Shown here: positions 5,857 to 7,077 of the stretch, one piece after another
How the letters are laid out: each line of letters starts with the position of its first letter
Numbering within the stretch: the stretch's first letter is position 1
Notes under the pieces: model-generated
Database searches by the model: none
What the model was told of the DNA's origin: nothing
What the model saw: the letters and a program-made list of their open reading frames with translations, nothing else
Source: Polyangiaceae bacterium
GTDB taxonomy: Bacteria > Myxococcota > Polyangia > Polyangiales > Polyangiaceae
Reading direction: 5' to 3'
DNA length: 7,077 bases
Assembly: GCA_025936205.1 (NCBI GenBank)
Contig: JAICTU010000469.1
Coordinates: 1-7,077, forward strand
Position numbers and translations under genes: made by a program

Positions 5857-6312
5857 TCATGCGCGAGCGAGCGGCGCATCGGGGCGCTGCGCGGCGAGCG
5901 GCACTGGGGCGTGAAACCCGCGCAGCTCCGCGTCGACGATCAGAGACACCTCGCCCCTCATGCCATCCGGGTCCTTGAACCAGAGCGCGTGCATTGCACC
6001 CAGTTCCTCCTCCGTGCCCGAGCTCGCCGCGTGCGACTGGCAAACGCAGCCTGCGAAGGCGCCAGCAGCGCGAGGTGATCCAGGTGCCCGCGCGTGAACA
6101 TGTCCGGCAACGCCGCGCCGTGCGCGTTACCGGTGATCGCCGCCGGGTGCAGCCACGAGCCGGCGCCCGCGCGCAAGATCGCGTGGCTGAACGCCGGCGT
6201 CGTCTCCTCGAACACCAGCTCGAGCTCGAACACCGCCGTGTAGAAACTCGATGAAGCGTGCCAGATCCGCCGTGACGATGGCAACGTGATTGATTCCGCT
6301 GACCAGTGTCAT
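5857..6312 (-). pseudogene. VOC (glyoxalase/bleomycin-resistance/dioxygenase fold) gene, two frame changes
   Basis: Remnant of a vicinal-oxygen-chelate protein. The first part, from ATG6312, reads INHVAIVTADLARFIEF with the first metal-ligand His. At 6244-6246 an AAA run (TTT in the coding sense) shifts the frame; dropping one base restores FYTAVFELELVFEETTPAFS and continues through GHLDHLALL (second His ligand) to about 6045. There the frame changes back, within about 6020-6050, and the last part reads GAMHALWFKDPDGMRGEVSL (Glu ligand in GEVSL), then IVDAELRGFHAPVPL, to TGA at 5859. In the unshifted frame a TAA interrupts the middle. The linker at the second lesion is shorter than usual in VOC proteins, suggesting a small deletion of 3n+1 bases. 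The start overlaps the TetR stop as ATGA, so the pair was translationally coupled. Sequencing error could explain the first lesion, less easily both. Confidence 0.8.
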
Positions 6313-6965
6313 GATTTCACCTTCCGCTCCGAGCGCGCGGCCTTCTTGCGCGCTACCTTCTTGCTCCTCGTACCCGCGCGAGACCGCGCCCCCGCGAGCA
6401 TCAGGTCGCTCGCGAGCACCGCGGCCTCTGCCGCCTCCGCGCCATCCATGCCCCAGTAGTCGCGCAGCGACTGCCACGTCGAAGCCGACGTGAGCAGCTG
6501 GAGCACTGCGGCGACACGCCGGTGCTGCACCGGCGCTAGCCCCGCTGCCTCGCGCTCCACCAGCGCCAGCGCCGCGCGCTGCCGCGCCGGATTCGCCGCG
6601 AGCCGCGCCAGCCGCCCTTCGGGAGACGCCAGGAGCTCACGCACCACCGGCGCCAGCGCATCGAACCCTGGAAACAACAGCCGGACCAGCCGAGCCATGC
6701 CGGCCGCATCCGTGGGACGGTCACCGTCCACCGCCAGCCGCTGGTTTACCCAGTCGTACAACCCCCGCAGCAGAGCCTCCCGCGTGGGAAAGTGCCGGTA
6801 CACCGTGCGCTCCGACACCTCGGAGGCAGCCGACACGGCCGCGAACGTCAGCGCCTCGCCACGCTCGAGCACCCGAGCGGCGCCCTCGAGCGCACGACGC
6901 TGGACGAGAGCGGCACGAGCGTCAGAGAGTGACGGACTAGTGCACCGCCGTCGAGATACGGTCAA
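6309..6965 (-). CDS. TetR/AcrR-family regulator, native start probably lost
   Basis: Transcriptional repressor type. The helix-turn-helix is clear: VQRRALEGAARVLERG, then TFAAVSAASEVSERTVYRHFPTREALLRGLYDWV, the last about 180 to 150 residues from the C-terminus. A helical ligand domain follows, ending WQSLRDYWGMDGAEAAEAAV, then a 25-residue tail rich in Lys and Arg (GTRSKKVARKKAARSERKVK) not typical of TetR proteins. No ATG or GTG precedes the HTH in frame; only TTG codons at 6965 and 7016, both inside the 3' end of the transposase gene and without ribosome sites. A GTG within helix 1 would destroy the HTH. I use TTG6965 (218 residues) only as a placeholder. The native first residues were probably removed or separated by the insertion. 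The downstream VOC gene overlaps by ATGA. Confidence 0.75.
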   Translation of the reverse strand: MTVSRRRCTSPSLSDARAALVQRRALEGAARVLERGEALTFAAVSAASEVSERTVYRHFPTREALLRGLYDWVNQRLAVDGDRPTDAAGMARLVRLLFPGFDALAPVVRELLASPEGRLARLAANPARQRAALALVEREAAGLAPVQHRRVAAVLQLLTSASTWQSLRDYWGMDGAEAAEAAVLASDLMLAGARSRAGTRSKKVARKKAARSERKVKS

Positions 6966-7077
6966 GCATGCGCTTGTGTGATTTGATGATGGCGCGCGCG
7001 GGTTTGGTCCACTCAAATGGCGTGGGGTTCTGGTTCCAGGAGCGAAGATACGCCTTCAGGTGCTGGCGCAGCGCCGT
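6937..7077 (-). CDS. IS630-type transposase, C-terminal end (5' part outside window)
   Basis: The last 46 residues of a DDE transposase run in from the right edge and end at TAG (6939-6937). They contain LKAYLRSWNQNPTPFEWTK (7-25), the distinctive closing motif of IS630-family transposases (WNxNPxPFxWTK, then xAxxI), and end RISTAVH. The frame is open over the whole visible part. Whether the element is intact cannot be judged from here. It reads in the same direction as the TetR gene it adjoins, so transcription from the element could run into TetR. Confidence 0.85.
   Translation of the reverse strand, partial: TALRQHLKAYLRSWNQNPTPFEWTKPARAIIKSHKRMLDRISTAVH
6937..7077 (-). mobile_element. 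Right-edge insertion sequence, IS630/Tc1-mariner superfamily
   Basis: Inferred from the transposase C-terminus. The element's terminal inverted repeat should lie at or just left of 6937; it cannot be delimited without the other end. A TA dinucleotide, the target duplicated by this superfamily, occurs within the transposase stop region (ACTAGT, 6936-6941). Confidence 0.6.

Noticed and set aside
5667..5879. Minus-strand 70-codon frame between the VOC remnant and GST
   Set aside because: Arg-rich low-complexity translation, overlaps the VOC 3' end and the GST start, no ribosome site or known motif.
5248..6078. Long open plus-strand frame across GST, the spacer and the VOC remnant
   Set aside because: It runs antisense to a clear GST gene and through a spacer, with composition typical of high-GC shadow frames.

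Overview
The window is high-GC (strong G/C at third codon positions), densely coded bacterial DNA. Its gene style (long C-terminal or N-terminal Lys/Ala/Pro tails, a HAD-type phosphomannomutase, a near-consensus sigma-54 promoter, one-component regulators beside enzymes) suggests a large-genome deltaproteobacterium such as a myxobacterium. That assignment is inference; no rRNA or other phylogenetic marker is present.

Layout. Left part (1-1618): the 5' part of a eukaryotic-type phosphomannomutase gene on the minus strand runs off the left edge. It is divergent, across 67 bp, from tlyA, an S4-domain rRNA 2'-O-methyltransferase. tlyA ends in a 9-bp inverted repeat and converges with the next gene. 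Middle part (1619-3535): a minus-strand metal-dependent hydrolase of the gamma-resorcylate decarboxylase/ACMSD type is divergent from an AraC_N-type AraC regulator. The 129-bp gap between them contains a perfect 15-bp direct repeat with 21-bp period, the geometry of an AraC-family operator. Then (3581-4532) a near-consensus -24/-12 promoter stands directly in front of a gene joining a four-helix membrane region to an SRPBCC domain.

Right part (4529-7077), all minus strand: in transcription order, the 3' end of an IS630-type transposase, a TetR-family regulator whose original start seems to have been lost at the IS junction, a VOC/glyoxalase-fold gene coupled to it by an ATGA overlap but broken by two frame changes, a glutathione S-transferase-like gene, and a DUF2200 gene with a basic histone-H1-like N-terminal tail. 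The DUF2200 gene overlaps the SRPBCC gene tail to tail by 4 bp. The TetR-VOC pair and the nearby GST look like a former detoxification cluster that is decaying after an insertion event.

I see no RNA gene, CRISPR array or defence system, and nothing that convincingly forms an undescribed multi-gene system. The points most worth checking are the AraC operator-like repeat, the sigma-54-like promoter with almost no room for a 5' leader, and the IS630/TetR/VOC decay series.
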